Shown here piece by piece: positions 1 to 5,648 of a stretch of 7,334 bases of DNA. Under the pieces are notes generated by a model. The model made no database searches. It was given only the letters and a program-made list of their open reading frames with translations, and had not been told where the DNA came from. Each line of letters opens with the position of its first letter. Positions within the stretch are counted from its first letter, which is position 1. Position numbers and translations under genes: made by a program. The stretch is from Candidatus Roizmanbacteria bacterium CG09_land_8_20_14_0_10_41_9 (GTDB lineage Bacteria > Patescibacteriota > Microgenomatia > UBA1406 > GWC2-37-13), in the NCBI GenBank assembly GCA_002774185.1, contig PEZG01000069.1, positions 1 to 7,334 of the forward strand. The letters run 5' to 3'.

Positions 1-903
1 AACAATATCGCCATGCTTCATAAGTTCCGTTCGTTGTTCGCCCGTGAAGGCCTCAAGTGAGGTTTGAGACATGACTATTTTACTAGCTCCCTCTTTGGAC
101 CGCAGATTGAGCAGGTTGCCACAGAACTGACCCACTTGTTCCAGAGAAATTGGGATCAAAACGGGATTCATTTGATAAGCGATATCTAGGACGTTCTTCC
201 TCTCCGTTTGATCCCTAATGGATTCTTCGCAGAGAACGGTAAATCCGTCACCGATCGCCATGATTACATTCGTATGATAGATCTCGCTCCCCTCACGATC
301 TTTCGCATGGAAGAATACGGGCATATAACCACATTCATCACAAAAATCATGGAATGCCTCTTCATCTGTTCGAGGCGAACCGATGGCAAAAGCTACACCG
401 TGTTGACGACTCAAAACCATGCTACCGGTCCCCTCAAGGAATTGATCGTGCTTTTCATAGTGGGTCAAGTCCAAAACCTGATTCACTTCGAAACCAGACT
501 CGGCGAGAGTAGTTCCCAACGCATCAACCTGCCGTTCTATCCGCCTATTGGGCGTACGCATAGGAAACACTACGAGTCTACCCATATTATCCGTATAAAA
601 CCAGTTATTGGGGAAAACTGCATCCGGGGTTACAACGCCTTTTGGGCTATCCAAACTTAGCACTTCAATACCGTTGGCTTCCAACGTATTTACCATTCCT
701 CCAAATTCTCTAAGCGCCTCTTGTCGCACTATCTCAGGAGGAGCAACGGGAGGGACTTGAAACTTATTAGAGGGTGCAGTTTGCGGATTATAACGAAAAT
801 AGTCCGGTCTAACCATCACTACCGTACTCGTAGTGGGCGGCATACTTACCCGCTCTTTCTCACCCGTTTCAACATACACTTTCCTTTTTGTTTCAGCACC
901 CAT
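1..903 (-). CDS. ctlX: CtlX-type citrulline hydrolase / arginine deiminase-related protein, 3' end cut by window edge
   Basis: An open frame of 301 codons runs from ATG at 903 to the window edge without a stop. It belongs to the guanidino-group-modifying (amidinotransferase/arginine deiminase) fold and most resembles proteins annotated as citrulline utilization hydrolase CtlX, proposed to convert citrulline to ornithine, CO2 and ammonia in the cytoplasm. Visible family marks are MVRPDYFRYNPQT (30-42), PDAVFPNNWF (93-102, Asp94), LEGTGS (156-161, Glu157) and YHTNVIMAIG (209-218, catalytic His210). The catalytic Cys of this family sits near the C-terminus and is expected 15-20 residues past the edge, so it cannot be checked here. 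The start is uncertain: a TAA lies five codons upstream of Met1 and no Shine-Dalgarno is visible; Met21 (843) is an alternative. A TATTAA at 916-921 is a weak -10 candidate. Arginine deiminase or dimethylargininase activity cannot be excluded. The M20 hydrolase gene upstream on the same strand suggests a shared role in amino-acid breakdown. Confidence 0.85.
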   Translation of the reverse strand, partial: MGAETKRKVYVETGEKERVSMPPTTSTVVMVRPDYFRYNPQTAPSNKFQVPPVAPPEIVRQEALREFGGMVNTLEANGIEVLSLDSPKGVVTPDAVFPNNWFYTDNMGRLVVFPMRTPNRRIERQVDALGTTLAESGFEVNQVLDLTHYEKHDQFLEGTGSMVLSRQHGVAFAIGSPRTDEEAFHDFCDECGYMPVFFHAKDREGSEIYHTNVIMAIGDGFTVLCEESIRDQTERKNVLDIAYQMNPVLIPISLEQVGQFCGNLLNLRSKEGASKIVMSQTSLEAFTGEQRTELMKHGDIV

Positions 904-1068
904 AGGTTTATTGAATTAATAATGTATTACGTCTCCGACCATCGTGATTTTTTTAATACGAAAAGAATTATTGGATGGATTTGGGAACGGACGTAAATAG
1001 AAGATAAATAAACGTCAGTATGAAAGTTTATGATTTGCCTACCATCTCTTACTATGTGATAATCCATA

Positions 1069-1092
1069 TATTAGGATTAGCCTATCCTAATA
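1069..1092. repeat. 9-bp perfect inverted repeat between the M20 and CtlX genes
   Basis: TATTAGGAT (1069-1077) is the exact reverse complement of ATCCTAATA (1084-1092), with a 6-base loop. It begins about 25 bases after the M20 gene's stop on the minus strand, so it could end that transcript, but no T-run follows it in that direction, which weakens the terminator reading. An operator for the CtlX gene, about 170 bases further on, is the alternative. The remainder of the 904-1116 gap is A/T-rich, with no RNA gene or small frame that I can support. Confidence 0.5.
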
Positions 1093-1116
1093 GTTTATTA
1101 TAGTTATAAGGGATTG

Positions 1117-2241
1117 TCAAGATGATCCCGTGGCCCATCGTTCGTAAATTCTTTGGTAAATTTCTGGTGCCTTAAGGACCTGATCGATGGAAACCGATTC
1201 GTTCATGGCGTGGGATAATTCCTTCTCGCCCGGACCGAAAATCACTCCTTCTACACCAATTTTTGTCAAAAATCCGAGGTCTGCTGAAGCTTGGGAAACC
1301 GTCAACTCCAAATTTGGGATGAGACGCTGGAATATCTGAATGATCTTAGCATCGGGTTTCGTATAGCCCGTGGGTGCGCTAGGATAAATTAAAGAAAGCA
1401 GTATATCCCTTTTATCTGCCAACTCTTTAACTTCTATGAATGCTTCCTCATCCCATTTGGGAATGGTCCGTAGGTCAAACGTAGCAACACAAAGATCACT
1501 CACCCTATTGGGGGATCCGGTTTTTGCCTCAATGGCAGTAGGGGTAATTGTTGGCGCGATAAACCCTTCCTGTGGGAATCGTTTTTCCCATTTCTTCATC
1601 TGCTTTGCAAGGTCTGCAATAAAATCCACCATTGTGAGGATCGCATGTTTTTGAATGGCATGCGGCCTTGAGGCATGACCGGCATCCCCTTCAATTTTTG
1701 CCCGAATAAAATAGTTGCCCCTGTGTCCGTATTCCAGTGAAGTAAGAGATGTCGGCTCGGTAAAAATTGCCGCCTTCTCTTTGTATTTTGCTGCTTTTCC
1801 GTCAGACCGGAACCACTCGGCGAATGATCTCGTCCCAGACCCATCCGTCTCTTCCTGTACCACATAGGTAAACCAGAGATCACAAGGAAGATGATCTTTT
1901 TGACCCAGGCGCTTTGCCAACTCCATGCTGGCCCACACGCCGGCCTTCATATCGCTTGTCCCACGTCCGTACATCCGTCCATTTTTTATCATTCCGCTCC
2001 ACGGTCCTCCCTGTGTCCAACGCGACTCATCTCCCGCATCAACGACGTCAACGTGGGAATTGAAGATAAATGCTCGCGTCCTGTCTTGACCTTCCAGATG
2101 AACCACAAGGTTCTCCCCTTGGAAAAAAGGCTTCAAATGGGATTTCCCCAAATTTGCTTTTATATACTCTTGGGCTTGTTTTTCATGCCCCGACAACGAA
2201 GGAATCCTGACAAGATCTTGTAATGTTCCAATTAATGACAT
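1117..2241 (-). CDS. M20-family metallopeptidase/deacylase (ArgE/DapE-like)
   Basis: A complete 374-residue cytoplasmic hydrolase of the M20 family (ArgE, DapE, carboxypeptidase G2 relatives), which use two zinc ions to cut amide bonds in N-acyl amino acids or small peptides. The metal-site motifs are all in place: HVD with His63 and catalytic Asp65, GRGTSDMKAG (92-101, bridging Asp97), VVQEETDGSGT (127-137, general base Glu130 and ligand Glu131), TEPT (161-164, Glu162) and LSHAMNE (342-348, His344). The GHRGNYFIRAKIEGDAGHAS stretch (172-191) is the start of the dimerisation (lid) domain. Length is normal for the family. The ATG at 2241 is supported by a TATAAT box placed so that transcription starts about three bases before it. 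Substrate cannot be read from sequence; the CtlX-like gene downstream makes N-acetylornithine or N-acetylcitrulline plausible, but a general dipeptidase is equally possible. argE or dapE should not be assigned firmly. Confidence 0.93.
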   Translation of the reverse strand: MSLIGTLQDLVRIPSLSGHEKQAQEYIKANLGKSHLKPFFQGENLVVHLEGQDRTRAFIFNSHVDVVDAGDESRWTQGGPWSGMIKNGRMYGRGTSDMKAGVWASMELAKRLGQKDHLPCDLWFTYVVQEETDGSGTRSFAEWFRSDGKAAKYKEKAAIFTEPTSLTSLEYGHRGNYFIRAKIEGDAGHASRPHAIQKHAILTMVDFIADLAKQMKKWEKRFPQEGFIAPTITPTAIEAKTGSPNRVSDLCVATFDLRTIPKWDEEAFIEVKELADKRDILLSLIYPSAPTGYTKPDAKIIQIFQRLIPNLELTVSQASADLGFLTKIGVEGVIFGPGEKELSHAMNESVSIDQVLKAPEIYQRIYERWATGSS

Positions 2242-2250
2242 ATTGTTTTA

Positions 2251-2279
2251 ATTATACAACATGAAGAAATGAAAAATGA
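2251..2279 (-). promoter_or_regulatory. Promoter of the M20 gene, near-leaderless
   Basis: On the minus strand a perfect TATAAT occupies 2256-2251. Its usual +1, seven bases beyond the last T, is about 2244, three bases before the ATG at 2241, so the mRNA would have almost no leader. The -35 region is weak (TCATTT at 17-bp spacing, 2279-2274). No Shine-Dalgarno sequence could fit. Confidence 0.65.
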
Positions 2280-2331
2280 AAATTAGAAATCAATTTAAGA
2301 GCATTTTTGTACTATGGGATAAATATAGATA

Positions 2332-2367
2332 TTATAGGATTAAACGGCTATAAAAACAGTCCTATAA
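2332..2367. repeat. 8-bp inverted repeat in the divergent intergenic region
   Basis: TTATAGGA (2332-2339) and TCCTATAA (2360-2367) are exact reverse complements separated by 20 bases. The pair lies just upstream of the DnaA-box-like palindrome and of the promoter for the unknown plus-strand gene, between two divergent genes. It may be a second regulator site; it could also be chance in A/T-rich DNA. Confidence 0.4.
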
Positions 2368-2370
2368 CTC

Positions 2371-2403
2371 TTATCCACAATCACTTGACTTCCTTGTGGA
2401 TAG
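2371..2403. promoter_or_regulatory. Facing DnaA-box-like sites (9-bp inverted repeat) around a -35 element
   Basis: TTATCCACA at 2371-2379 is an exact match to the bacterial DnaA-box consensus; TGTGGATAG at 2395-2403 is a second box on the other strand with one mismatch. Together they form the inverted repeat TATCCACAA (2372-2380) / TTGTGGATA (2394-2402), whose centres are 22 bases apart, close to two helical turns. The -35 hexamer lies in the spacer, so a protein bound here would cover the promoter. Binding by DnaA or by a dedicated repressor is inference. Confidence 0.55.
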
Positions 2404-2413
2404 GTATTATCAT
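2385..2413 (+). promoter_or_regulatory. Sigma-70-type promoter of the unknown gene, leaderless
   Basis: TTGACT (2385-2390, 5 of 6 to consensus) and TATCAT (2408-2413, 5 of 6) are separated by exactly 17 bases. The predicted +1 is about 2420, directly at the ATG at 2421, so the transcript should be leaderless. This is the best-formed promoter in the window and decides the start of the downstream gene. Confidence 0.7.
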
Positions 2414-2420
2414 TGCTACC

Positions 2421-3068
2421 ATGTCGTTGAATGAAGCGCCCCAGCTACATGACGAGAATATAATAACATCTGAACGATTTCTTCCAAAAGATGTTCTTCC
2501 TACCATAAGATATTACTCTAGTAAATTCCAAGGATTCAATAGTAGAATGGGGCAAACGACCACCGAAAGGTCAAATCATTGGGAAGGAGTCGCGGTAATA
2601 AATGGGTTCCCTTCAGTCATTCGCATCGCTGCCGCATCGAACAGATCACATATTGTTGTTGAAAACGATAGGGCGGTTGAGAATTGGGTTCTTGATGAAA
2701 GATATTCCGATATTATATGCCTCCACTTACTTAATCTCACCCTCCCAGGAACAGTATTAGGATTAGATCAAAAACCACTAGTTGTTACACCAAAAGATCC
2801 GGTTGGTCTTATGTTCCTAGCTCTTGCCTTTAAGAATTCTCCTGACTGGAAGCCTTGGGTTCCTAAAAATCCAAGTGAATTCCCGATCCGTCGAGTTAGT
2901 GAGATTGATTATGATAGATCAGGGGTTTTTCGAAATTACTACTACGGAGATCCAATTAAGGTAGGATTTAGAAGTGTGGAAGATGGAATTACCGTAATGA
3001 TGCGTTTGAAGGATGCGATTGAAGGGGCCACTCCACTTCCTAAAGAAATCGCATCCATTGCAGTTTAG
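2421..3068 (+). CDS. Uncharacterised 215-residue protein
   Basis: I do not recognise this protein. The frame is open further up to an ATG at 2307, but that start would run through the promoter and palindromes; ATG 2421 fits the promoter and gives a natural soluble N-terminus. The product has 215 residues, no signal peptide and no membrane helix. It has a mixed alpha/beta look, one cysteine (Cys100), an aromatic- and proline-rich middle (PDWKPWVPKNPSEFP, 141-155), a YYYGDP turn (173-178) and a possible C-terminal helix (187-202). No catalytic metal or nucleotide motif is evident. It is a single-gene unit, divergent from the M20 gene and convergent with rplA, with only 15 bases between the stops and no hairpin there. 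The elaborate promoter suggests regulated expression. It may be a lineage-specific protein or an acquired gene. Confidence 0.75.
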   Translation: MSLNEAPQLHDENIITSERFLPKDVLPTIRYYSSKFQGFNSRMGQTTTERSNHWEGVAVINGFPSVIRIAAASNRSHIVVENDRAVENWVLDERYSDIICLHLLNLTLPGTVLGLDQKPLVVTPKDPVGLMFLALAFKNSPDWKPWVPKNPSEFPIRRVSEIDYDRSGVFRNYYYGDPIKVGFRSVEDGITVMMRLKDAIEGATPLPKEIASIAV

Positions 3069-3083
3069 GTTGAATCGAATGTT

Positions 3084-3917
3084 CTATGCCTTCTCAATAT
3101 CTATCTTCACCGAGGGACTCATGGTGGATTTTATGAAGGCTTTCTTTATGTGATTTTTTTTGACTGATTCCAGGAATGCTTTAGCATTTTCTACGATGTC
3201 TTTATCCTCAAATGAGATTTTTCCGATCATCTGGTGGATTAGGGGAAATTTTGCCTCGGTTTTCCATCGGAGTGCCCCTTTTTGGAATTTTTTTGCCACT
3301 TCGTCGGGATTTGGGGAAATGGTTCCGGCTTTTGGATTCGGCATCAAACCCTTAGGACCCAGGACACGGGCGAACTTTGCAAGTTTCGGCATAAATGACG
3401 GATGGGTGATAAGGATATCAAAGTCCATAATTCCCTTTTCCAGGTTTGTAATAACCCCGTCATCCACGATTCTTACTCGTACGGTTTTCCCTGTGGAATG
3501 GGGAAGCTCTATTTCACCCTTAAGACCAGTTTCATCCACCACTAAATGCAACTCAACGGATTCATCGAATGACGTGAATTTGATCTTCTTGAGGAGTTTT
3601 ATTGCTTCGTCCAGCGAATAGAAGATGTCTTTATTCACTTTTTTCTTCGCGTCACTATATTGCTCGCCTCGCTGAGTCGAAGCGGGTTTTCCACGGGGAT
3701 GGGCTACAATTTTCTTTGCTTTTTTCTCTTTCTTCGCCTCGTCCCGCTGAGCGGGACGGGTTGCTTCGTCCTCTTTAGCAGGAACTACCACGGTTTTCTC
3801 AACCGGGGCTTTTGACTTTTTCTTTTCTTTTTTCTCAGCAGAGCGCTCTTTCTGCGCTTTTTTCTGTTTCTTTTCTACATCCTCCAAACCGATTATTCTC
3901 GTTCTGATTTTTCCCAT
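3084..3917 (-). CDS. rplA: 50S ribosomal protein L1 with lysine-rich N-terminal extension
   Basis: Ribosomal protein L1, which binds 23S rRNA at the L1 stalk near the E site and helps release deacylated tRNA; in many bacteria it also represses its own L11-L1 mRNA. The family signature GPKGLMPNPKAG is at 187-198, and the core begins near FYSLDEAIKLLKK (99-111). The protein has 277 residues against the usual 225-235, because residues 1-95 form a Lys/Glu/Ala-rich, probably disordered or helical extension. Middle domain II, by contrast, is shorter: between VRVRIVDDG and MDFDILITHP about 15-20 residues found in E. coli L1 are missing. The extension contains palindromic DNA coding for TRPAQRDEA (53-61) and a related piece for PASTQRGEQ (78-86). 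It follows rplK by 62 bases and has no Shine-Dalgarno site. The ATG at 3917 is chosen because MGKIRTRIIG gives a coherent basic start; a shorter start is possible but no ATG lies near residue 95. Confidence 0.95.
   Translation of the reverse strand: MGKIRTRIIGLEDVEKKQKKAQKERSAEKKEKKKSKAPVEKTVVVPAKEDEATRPAQRDEAKKEKKAKKIVAHPRGKPASTQRGEQYSDAKKKVNKDIFYSLDEAIKLLKKIKFTSFDESVELHLVVDETGLKGEIELPHSTGKTVRVRIVDDGVITNLEKGIMDFDILITHPSFMPKLAKFARVLGPKGLMPNPKAGTISPNPDEVAKKFQKGALRWKTEAKFPLIHQMIGKISFEDKDIVENAKAFLESVKKNHIKKAFIKSTMSPSVKIDIEKA
3740..3758. repeat. GC-rich palindrome inside rplA
   Basis: CGTCCCGC (3740-3747) and GCGGGACG (3751-3758) form a perfect 8-bp stem with a TGA loop inside the rplA coding sequence, in the part for extension residues 53-59. 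The core CCCGCTGAGCGGG is shared with the intergenic hairpin at 5554-5570. A degenerate relative, GCTGAGTCGAAGCGGG, lies at 3671-3686, also in the extension. This looks like a dispersed palindromic element tolerated in frame. Confidence 0.65.
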
Positions 3918-3921
3918 ATTT

Positions 3922-3979
3922 CAAGTTTAAAGTTAAAAATTGGATGGTAATTTTGAACTTTGCACTTTGAACTTTTAAC
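3922..3979. repeat. Heptamer-repeat inverted array, rplK-rplA gap
   Basis: Left arm (about 3922-3940) consists of AAGTTTAAAGTTAAAAATT-type units and right arm (3949-3979) of TTTGAACTTTGCACTTTGAA-type units, near reverse complements around a short centre. The right arm touches the rplK stop codon. Same family as the other intergenic arrays here, with a period of 7 bases. Confidence 0.7.
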
Positions 3980-4405
3980 TTATGCCTCTACATCTACTCC
4001 CATACTCCTTGCGGTTCCGGCTACGATTTTCATCGCTGCCTCCACGGTATTCGCATTCAAATCATTCATCTTTTCTTTGGCAATCTCCTCAACTTGCGCT
4101 TTTGTCAGTTTTCCGACTTTTTCCGTATTTGGCTTTCCGGATCCTTTTTGAAGGGATATTTTTTTCTTGATTATCGCAGCAACCGGAGGAAGTTTTGTAA
4201 CGAACGTGAAGCTTCTATCTTCGTAAACCGTAATCACTGCCGGGATAATTTGACCTTTTTGCTTGGCTGTCCGCGCATTGTATTCCTTAATGAAGTCCAT
4301 GATCGGAATCCCATGCTGACCCAAAGCAGGTCCTACCGGCGGAGCCGGTGTCGCTTCCCCTGCAGGAAGATTTAATTTTACGAGTGTTTTTATTTTCTTA
4401 GCCAT
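3980..4405 (-). CDS. rplK: 50S ribosomal protein L11
   Basis: Ribosomal protein L11 of the GTPase-associated centre, where it binds helices 43/44 of 23S rRNA and contacts elongation factors and, where present, RelA. Length (141 residues) matches the family. The N-terminal domain carries the conserved proline-rich segment PAPPVGPALGQHG (20-32) and NAR (43-45); the C-terminal RNA-binding domain carries PPVAAIIKKK (73-82), the linker GSGKPN (88-93) and GTARSMGV (130-137). Residues are as expected, with no truncation. It sits between nusG (136-base gap) and rplA (62-base gap) in the standard bacterial order, presumably one transcript from the secE promoter. The sequence before the ATG (TTTGAAAT) holds no Shine-Dalgarno. 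Confidence 0.98.
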   Translation of the reverse strand: MAKKIKTLVKLNLPAGEATPAPPVGPALGQHGIPIMDFIKEYNARTAKQKGQIIPAVITVYEDRSFTFVTKLPPVAAIIKKKISLQKGSGKPNTEKVGKLTKAQVEEIAKEKMNDLNANTVEAAMKIVAGTARSMGVDVEA

Positions 4406-4409
4406 ATTT

Positions 4410-4540
4410 CAAATTTAAAGTTAAAAGTTCAAAGTGCAAAGTTCCAGTTTAAAATTAAAAATTATTCTTAAAAATCTTTTTAAAGAACTTTAAACTTTGA
4501 ACTATAATTTTTAACTTTGAATTTTGAACTTTGAACTTAA
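4410..4540. repeat. Heptamer-repeat inverted array, nusG-rplK gap
   Basis: This fills almost the whole gap between nusG and rplK. The left arm (4410-4467) is built of AAAGTTA/AAAGTTC/AAAGTGC units and the right arm (about 4478-4540) of TTTGAAC/TTTTAAC units, so the two arms are imperfect reverse complements around 4470. The minus-strand mRNA could fold it into a long A-U hairpin between cistrons. Confidence 0.75.
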
Positions 4541-4541
4541 C

Positions 4542-5123
4542 CTATAGTTTCGCTACTTGTAAAAAATCCAGCTCGACCGGTGTTTCCCGATCGAAAATCG
4601 AAACCAGAACGCGTACTTTCCCCCGATCTTCATCAATCGCCTCAATCGTACCCAAGAAGTCAGAGAAGGGTCCCTCGGTGATTTTCACGGCTTCACCGAC
4701 TGAGAACTTGGTCTTGAATTTGGGTTGCTCTTGCTGGACGAATTTCATTATGGCATCCACTTCTTTTTCAGAAATCGGAGTCGGTTTCAACCCAGCGCCT
4801 ACAAATCCTGTAACTCCTTCAGTTGTTCGCACAACCAACCACGAATCATCATTCAAAATCATCCGTACGAGCACATATCCAGGGAATACCTTTTCCGTTG
4901 CCTTGGATTTTTTTCCCTTCTTCACAACTACAATCTCGCGGATTGGGATGACGATGTTGAAGATTTTATCCTCCACTCCCAGGCTTTTCACACGCTGCTC
5001 CAATGCCGACTTTACCCTTCCCTCATACCCTGTTTGCACATGGATCACATACCATTTTGCCTCTGTGGTGGGATTTTTGGGAAGAGCTTCTTTCATCTCT
5101 TTTGTTAACTGATCTTGTGGCAT
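4542..5123 (-). CDS. nusG: Transcription termination/antitermination factor NusG
   Basis: NusG binds RNA polymerase, suppresses pausing and couples transcription to translation or to Rho. The NGN domain runs from AKWYVIHVQTGYE (22-34) through VFPGYVLVRM (79-88) and TEGVTGFVGAG (101-111). The C-terminal KOW domain starts at FSVGEAVKITEGPFSDFLG (140-158) and ends with the final residues. Length of 193 residues is close to the usual 175-190. The ATG at 5123 is preferred; an in-frame TTG at 5138 would add five residues that are encoded by intergenic repeat sequence and is unlikely. It lies 126 bases after secE, the classic secE-nusG pair. No Shine-Dalgarno is seen before the ATG. Confidence 0.97.
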   Translation of the reverse strand: MPQDQLTKEMKEALPKNPTTEAKWYVIHVQTGYEGRVKSALEQRVKSLGVEDKIFNIVIPIREIVVVKKGKKSKATEKVFPGYVLVRMILNDDSWLVVRTTEGVTGFVGAGLKPTPISEKEVDAIMKFVQQEQPKFKTKFSVGEAVKITEGPFSDFLGTIEAIDEDRGKVRVLVSIFDRETPVELDFLQVAKL

Positions 5124-5130
5124 AAAAATA

Positions 5131-5245
5131 TAGTTCAAAGTTCAAAATTAAAAATGCAAAGTTTCAGTTAAAAGTTAAAAATTGGATGTTAATTTTGAAT
5201 TTTCAATTGCAATTTTGAACTTTGAATTTTAAACTTTGAACTTGT
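5131..5245. repeat. Heptamer-repeat inverted array, secE-nusG gap
   Basis: Left arm (5131-5181) is built of AGTTCAAAGTTCAAAATTAA-type units and right arm (about 5191-5245) of TTTTGAATTTT / TTTGAACTTTGAA units, near reverse complements. It occupies nearly the entire gap between the stop of secE and the start of nusG. Same design as the arrays at 3922 and 4410. Confidence 0.75.
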
Positions 5246-5249
5246 GAAG

Positions 5250-5450
5250 TTATCTGAACTTCGTCAATACTTCTAGTCCTTTTGCCAACAAAACATCTAT
5301 TATACCGATATAGAAACCGATTATCAAGGAGATGGCGATGACAACCGTAGTTAACCGTACGGTCTCTTTCCTTGATGGCCAGGATACTTTTTTCAACTCC
5401 TCCATGATGTCTTTCGTAAAACCCATCCTCGGATTCATTTTCCCGTCCAT
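5250..5450 (-). CDS. secE: Preprotein translocase subunit SecE
   Basis: SecE clamps SecY in the SecYEG channel of the cytoplasmic membrane. The product is the short single-helix bacterial form (66 residues): an amphipathic cytoplasmic segment with the family motif ELKKVSWPSRKE (18-29) followed by one transmembrane helix at about 34-55. The start at 5450 is supported by an extended -10 box whose predicted +1 is the A of that ATG; Met5 and Met9 are alternatives. It is the first gene of the secE-nusG-rplK-rplA series and is divergent from the membrane-protein gene at 5649. Confidence 0.95.
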   Translation of the reverse strand: MDGKMNPRMGFTKDIMEELKKVSWPSRKETVRLTTVVIAISLIIGFYIGIIDVLLAKGLEVLTKFR

Positions 5451-5456
5451 GGGAAT

Positions 5457-5465
5457 ATTGTATCA
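5457..5465 (-). promoter_or_regulatory. Extended -10 promoter of secE, leaderless
   Basis: Reading the minus strand, TGA then TACAAT (5465 to 5457) forms an extended -10 element (TGN plus a 5-of-6 hexamer). Seven bases past the last T is 5450, the A of the secE ATG, so the mRNA is predicted to be leaderless. A TTGAGT at 5483-5478 is a possible -35 with a short 15-bp spacer. Confidence 0.65.
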
Positions 5466-5480
5466 CAAAAGATATTAACT

Positions 5481-5627
5481 CAAAAGTCAAATGACAAAGC
5501 TCAAATTACAAACCAAATTCAAATGTCAAATTACAAATGATTAAAACGTTTTGACCCCGCTGAGCGGGGTTTTGAATTTTGAGCTTTAAGTTTGATTTGT
5601 GGATTTGTCATTTGTGATTTGAATTTA
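5481..5627. repeat. Heptamer-repeat inverted array in the divergent gap
   Basis: The left arm reads CAAAAGT, CAAATGA, CAAAGCT, CAAATTA, CAAACCA in strict 7-base steps from 5481 to 5515 and continues to about 5540. The right arm (5571-5627) has the complementary TTTGNNN units. The GC hairpin at 5554-5570 is at the centre. The gap separates two divergent genes, so the array is not a product of an operon read-through region. Confidence 0.8.
5554..5570. repeat. GC-rich hairpin at the centre of the divergent gap
   Basis: ACCCCGC (5554-5560) and GCGGGGT (5564-5570) form a 7-bp stem with a TGA loop, followed by TTTG. It looks like an intrinsic terminator, but no gene in the window ends toward it: secE is transcribed to the left and the 5649 gene to the right. 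It shares its core with the palindrome inside rplA (3740-3758), so a dispersed palindromic repeat fits better. Confidence 0.7.
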
Positions 5628-5633
5628 ATAACA

Positions 5634-5642
5634 TGGTATATT
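5634..5642 (+). promoter_or_regulatory. Extended -10 promoter of the membrane-protein gene, leaderless
   Basis: TGG plus TATATT (5634-5642) is an extended -10 element. The predicted +1, seven bases past the last T, is 5649, the A of the ATG. No convincing -35 is seen at the usual distance, as is common for extended -10 promoters. This decides the start at 5649 over an upstream ATG at 5592. Confidence 0.65.
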
Positions 5643-5648
5643 TTAACT

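Noticed and set aside
208..996. Plus-strand open frames at 208-660 and 721-996
   Set aside because: They lie opposite the CtlX-like gene (721-996 mostly so), whose minus-strand frame carries clear family motifs; their translations look like antisense shadow.
904..1116. tRNA or small RNA gene in the M20-CtlX gap
   Set aside because: No cloverleaf, conserved TTCGA loop or clear promoter was found; only the short inverted repeat stands out.
2371..2403. Replication origin
   Set aside because: Only two DnaA-like boxes, no dnaA/dnaN neighbours and no further cluster; a regulatory site is the simpler reading.
2307..2420. Upstream ATG at 2307 as the start of the unknown gene
   Set aside because: The extra 38 codons run across the promoter and both palindromes; ATG 2421 matches the predicted transcription start.
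5203..5490. 95-codon minus-strand frame overlapping secE
   Set aside because: Out of frame with secE, whose SecE motif and membrane helix are unmistakable; its ends are repeat DNA.
5554..5573. Intrinsic terminator
   Set aside because: The hairpin looks right, but it sits between divergent genes with no transcript in the window ending toward it, and the same core occurs inside rplA.
5592..5648. Upstream ATG at 5592 as the start of the membrane-protein gene
   Set aside because: The added codons are repeat DNA and the extended -10 box lies between the two starts, pointing to 5649.
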